6,105 nt of DNA from Candidatus Pacearchaeota archaeon (GTDB lineage Archaea; Nanoarchaeota; Nanoarchaeia; Pacearchaeales; GW2011-AR1): the NCBI GenBank assembly GCA_002690445.1, contig NZER01000264.1:1-6105 (forward strand). The letters run 5' to 3'. This document shows, piece after piece, positions 4,890-6,105 of this stretch (positions are counted from its first letter, which is position 1; each line of letters opens with the position of its first letter). The notes below the pieces were generated by a model that had not been told where the DNA came from, did not search any database, and worked only from the letters and a program-made list of their open reading frames with translations. The position numbers were made by a program, and so were the translations under genes.

Positions 4890-5167
4890 GTGATAGAGAA
4901 AAGTTCGTACTGCATTTCTGTTGTATGATAACCATCGCAAGAATGACAGGAGTACATAAGGCACAAACCCTGATTGGAAGAATGATAGAAGAAGTAAGGC
5001 AGAATAGATGTCGTTCAATAGCTCCTGAAGATGTAGACGCTCTATTAGAAGAAGTAAATGAAGAGATGATGAATGGAAAAACAATGTTCAAGGAACTTAT
5101 GGATGACACAATCTGGAGTATGACAGGAGAACGACCTGATAAGCGTGATTGGAGTGATATGAAATGA
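4883..5167 (+). CDS. Acidic helical protein of unknown function, TTG start
   Basis: The 94-residue product is predicted almost entirely helical. An N-terminal hydrophobic helix (FVLHFCCMITIARM) precedes a helix ending IEEVRQNRC and a strongly acidic helix (PEDVDALLEEVNEEMM), and the tail is polar (ERPDKRDWSDMK). The adjacent Cys pair at 13-14 and C43 do not form a zinc motif. The TTG start lies in a 7-nt TTGTTAA overlap with the C2H2 gene and has GAGG 8 nt upstream. The first in-frame ATG (residue 15) would remove the first helix. The stop forms ATGA with the next gene. The family is not recognised. The acidic surface would fit a protein-protein inhibitor or adaptor, but this is speculation. 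Confidence 0.6.
   Translation: MLSDREKFVLHFCCMITIARMTGVHKAQTLIGRMIEEVRQNRCRSIAPEDVDALLEEVNEEMMNGKTMFKELMDDTIWSMTGERPDKRDWSDMK
5151..5157 (+). promoter_or_regulatory. Strong ribosome binding site of the 30-residue zinc protein
   Basis: GGAGTGA, one base short of the ideal GGAGGTGA, ends 6 nt before the ATG at 5164. It is among the best ribosome sites in the window and argues that a 30-residue ORF is truly translated. Confidence 0.55.
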
Positions 5168-5256
5168 AACTCTGCAAGTCATGTCTTGAAATGAAAAGAT
5201 CTGGAAGAGTTTTGTTTGACTCTCATTGCGTATGTAAGGTGGTAAAAAATGTCTGA
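5164..5256 (+). CDS. 30-residue Cys-knuckle mini-protein
   Basis: This is the smallest gene seen here. C4-x2-C7 (CKSC) and C22-x-C24 (CVC) flank a 14-residue basic loop that also contains H21. The second pair is C-x-C in place of the usual C-x2-C, so H21 may be the fourth ligand or the site may be irregular. The start C-x2-C-L-E resembles the 40-residue protein at 5542, whose loop is the same length. GGAGTGA lies 6 nt upstream, the start overlaps the previous stop by 4 nt, and the stop overlaps the next start by 8 nt. A leader-type coupling ORF is an alternative, but the Cys pattern argues for a working zinc peptide. Confidence 0.55.
   Translation: MKLCKSCLEMKRSGRVLFDSHCVCKVVKNV
5238..5243 (+). 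promoter_or_regulatory. Ribosome binding site of the nine-Cys protein
   Basis: GGTGGT (AGGTGG with the preceding base) ends 5 nt before the ATG at 5249 and can pair with the CACCU part of the 16S rRNA tail. It sits inside the coding region of the 30-residue gene. Confidence 0.45.
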
Positions 5257-5545
5257 TAGAAACTTCAATAAAATAATTGACAATGTATGTCAAAGCGTAG
5301 ACTGTCATAAATCATTGACATCATATGAAATAGAAAGGCAGAAACTATTACCTAGATCATGGAGATATAGATTCTGTAGGATATGTCGTCAAATGCCTGA
5401 CAATTCCAGTAAGGCAGTAAGGTGGAGATGTAGGTTATGTCCACAAATAATGTGTGCAAGTGATACAATTAGAGGAAAGTATTACTGTAATCGATGTGGT
5501 ATAGCAGAGGGTAAAAGACGTTCGAGGTTGAAGGCTAAGAAATGA
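5249..5545 (+). CDS. Nine-Cys, basic zinc-binding protein
   Basis: The 98-residue protein has Cys at 14, 19, 43, 46, 61, 64, 69, 80 and 83. C43-x2-C46 (CRIC) with C61-x2-C64 (CRLC) could make one zinc site. C80-x2-C83 (CNRC) with the C14/C19 pair or C69 could make a second, possibly interleaved as in cross-brace fingers. The protein is very basic, with many Arg and Lys between knuckles and a tail GKRRSRLKAKK that suggests nucleic-acid contact. There is no RING consensus. The ATG lies in an 8-nt overlap (ATGTCTGA) with the previous gene and has GGTGGT upstream. The stop forms ATGA with the next one. The family is not recognised. Confidence 0.65.
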   Translation: MSDRNFNKIIDNVCQSVDCHKSLTSYEIERQKLLPRSWRYRFCRICRQMPDNSSKAVRWRCRLCPQIMCASDTIRGKYYCNRCGIAEGKRRSRLKAKK

Positions 5546-5664
5546 TCTGTCATATATGTTTATCTGAAAAGGTAAAGGGAGAGATAGGTAATCTTAGATT
5601 ATGTGATGAATGCCTAAACAAAATCGCAAAGTATTGGGATGATAAAGATGTCAAAAGATACTAG
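5542..5664 (+). CDS. 40-residue zinc knuckle mini-protein
   Basis: C3-x2-C6 and C21-x2-C24 (CHIC and CDEC), 14 residues apart, make a regular four-Cys zinc site. A helix with basic and acidic residues follows (LNKIAKYWDDKDVKRY). The order knuckle, beta-hairpin (GEIGNLRL), knuckle, helix is that of a small treble-clef finger, reminiscent of ClpX-type zinc domains, although no close family is claimed. The start overlaps the previous stop (ATGA), with AAGG about 7 nt upstream. The stop lies inside the next gene. It may be a paralogue of the 30-residue protein at 5164. Confidence 0.65.
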   Translation: MICHICLSEKVKGEIGNLRLCDECLNKIAKYWDDKDVKRY

Positions 5665-6031
5665 GAGATGTGACCAATGCAACACCCTATATGAAAAGGG
5701 GTTCTTTGGAACTGGGTTTAAATATTGTTCTGATAGATGTAGAGCCGAGAAGAAAAGTGATTGTGCAAGGCTTCGCTATAGAAAACTACATAAAAAGACA
5801 TCAACAAACTGTGATCTATGTGGTAGAGACATAGGCAGTGTGAGAAATCGTAAGAACATTAGTAAGTATTGTTCAACTAGGTGTATGTATATGGGAACAC
5901 GAATAAGAAAGAGAGGACAGAAGTATTGTTATGTAAGAATACCAATAACTGTTCAAAAATTAGTGAAGATACCTGTTGAGGACATACCTCTTATTTTAAA
6001 GAGAGGTGTGCCCAAGCTAGCTGGAAAATAA
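5639..6031 (+). CDS. Tandem FCS/treble-clef-like zinc finger protein
   Basis: The 130-residue protein has two matching zinc fingers: C11-x2-C14-x15-C30-x3-C34 and C58-x2-C61-x16-C78-x3-C82. Both second halves read K-Y-C-S-x-R-C, the form of FCS-like and DUF2116-type treble clefs found in many archaeal and viral small proteins. The near-equal spacing suggests internal duplication. Between and after the fingers the chain is strongly basic (RLRYRKLHKK, RIRKRGQK), followed by a hydrophobic beta-rich tail (IPITVQKLVKIPVEDIPLIL). Nucleic-acid binding is likely by composition only. The start is uncertain: ATG 5639 overlaps the previous gene by 26 nt, and ATG 5648 overlaps by 17 nt and has a weak GGGATGA ahead of it. 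The last 41 nt overlap a convergent gene. Confidence 0.7.
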   Translation: MIKMSKDTRRCDQCNTLYEKGFFGTGFKYCSDRCRAEKKSDCARLRYRKLHKKTSTNCDLCGRDIGSVRNRKNISKYCSTRCMYMGTRIRKRGQKYCYVRIPITVQKLVKIPVEDIPLILKRGVPKLAGK

Positions 6032-6104
6032 GATACTCTTCTTGATCTTCATCCATTTTTACTTCATCCCATAATGCAAAGCAGTGATGGTATACCTCAT
6101 GGTT
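5991..6104 (-). CDS. C-terminal end of a convergent gene (partial)
   Basis: On the - strand an open frame enters from the right edge and ends at a TAA at 5993-5991. The visible 37 residues begin NHEVYHHCFALWDEV, pass through an acidic stretch (KMDEDQEEYL) and end in FQLAWAHLSLK. The mix of aromatic, acidic and hydrophobic residues looks like a genuine helical C-terminus. No domain is recognisable. It would be the only - strand gene, converging on the tandem zinc finger gene and overlapping its last 41 nt. The + strand after 6031 also has no stop up to the edge, so the case rests on composition. Confidence 0.45.
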   Translation of the reverse strand, partial: NHEVYHHCFALWDEVKMDEDQEEYLIFQLAWAHLSLK

Positions 6105-6105
6105 G

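Noticed and set aside
4516..5109. Long open frame on the - strand (197 residues)
   Set aside because: It lies opposite the C2H2 and helical genes, whose motifs and ribosome sites are convincing; its Ser/Leu/Ile-rich product is typical of an antisense shadow in AT-rich DNA.
6032..6060. Possible terminator after the last + strand gene (five-T run at 6056-6060)
   Set aside because: No hairpin precedes the T-run and the bases appear to encode the convergent - strand protein.
1..6105. GATC avoidance or enrichment as a sign of restriction pressure
   Set aside because: By eye about twenty GATC sites occur, close to random expectation for this base composition.
1..6105. tRNA genes, CRISPR arrays, transposase or integrase genes, attachment-site repeats
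   Set aside because: Both strands were read for these and none was seen; the window is almost fully taken by protein-coding frames.

Overview
The window looks like the early or accessory region of an AT-rich tailed-virus genome, either free or integrated. Twenty coding regions lie head to tail on the + strand, and the end of one convergent gene enters from the right on the - strand. Fourteen of the nineteen + strand junctions overlap, by 1, 4, 7, 8, 17 or 26 nt. Four of the other five gaps are 2-7 nt, and the largest is 32 nt. Several domain types are typical of tailed viruses: a GP88-like Cys-rich protein, a calcineurin-like phosphoesterase, an Nmad1/DUF1599-like protein, a DUF7220-like two-helix membrane protein and a CobT-type HExxH protein. 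No structural, packaging, replication, tRNA or CRISPR genes are present.

The host is not settled. AGA/AGG and ATA codons are common. Ribosome binding sites are variants of GGAGGTGA. Cys-rich mini-proteins are abundant and one protein carries a textbook C2H2 finger. Together these lean towards an archaeal virus, and the AT-rich composition would fit a marine thaumarchaeal host. A bacterial phage cannot be excluded from sequence alone.

Layout. 1-1480: the tail of an upstream gene, a 32-residue zinc ribbon, the GP88-like protein, a 55-residue protein, a two-helix membrane protein and a 39-residue protein. 1482-2641: phosphoesterase and a winged-helix candidate. 2638-3411: two mini zinc proteins, the Nmad1-like protein and a third mini zinc protein. 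3405-4311: a Trp-rich unknown and the HELAH metallopeptidase-like protein. 4312-4343: the only real gap, holding a TATAAT-like element. 4344-6031: a C2H2 protein, a helical acidic protein and four more Cys-rich proteins. 5991-6104: the C-terminal end of a convergent gene.

The standout feature is the density of predicted zinc-binding proteins. Nine coding regions carry paired Cys knuckles, six of them 57 residues or shorter, and they alternate with enzyme-like genes in what looks like one translationally coupled transcript. Small viral zinc proteins often act on host transcription, translation or defence, but nothing here shows which, so functions for these are left open.
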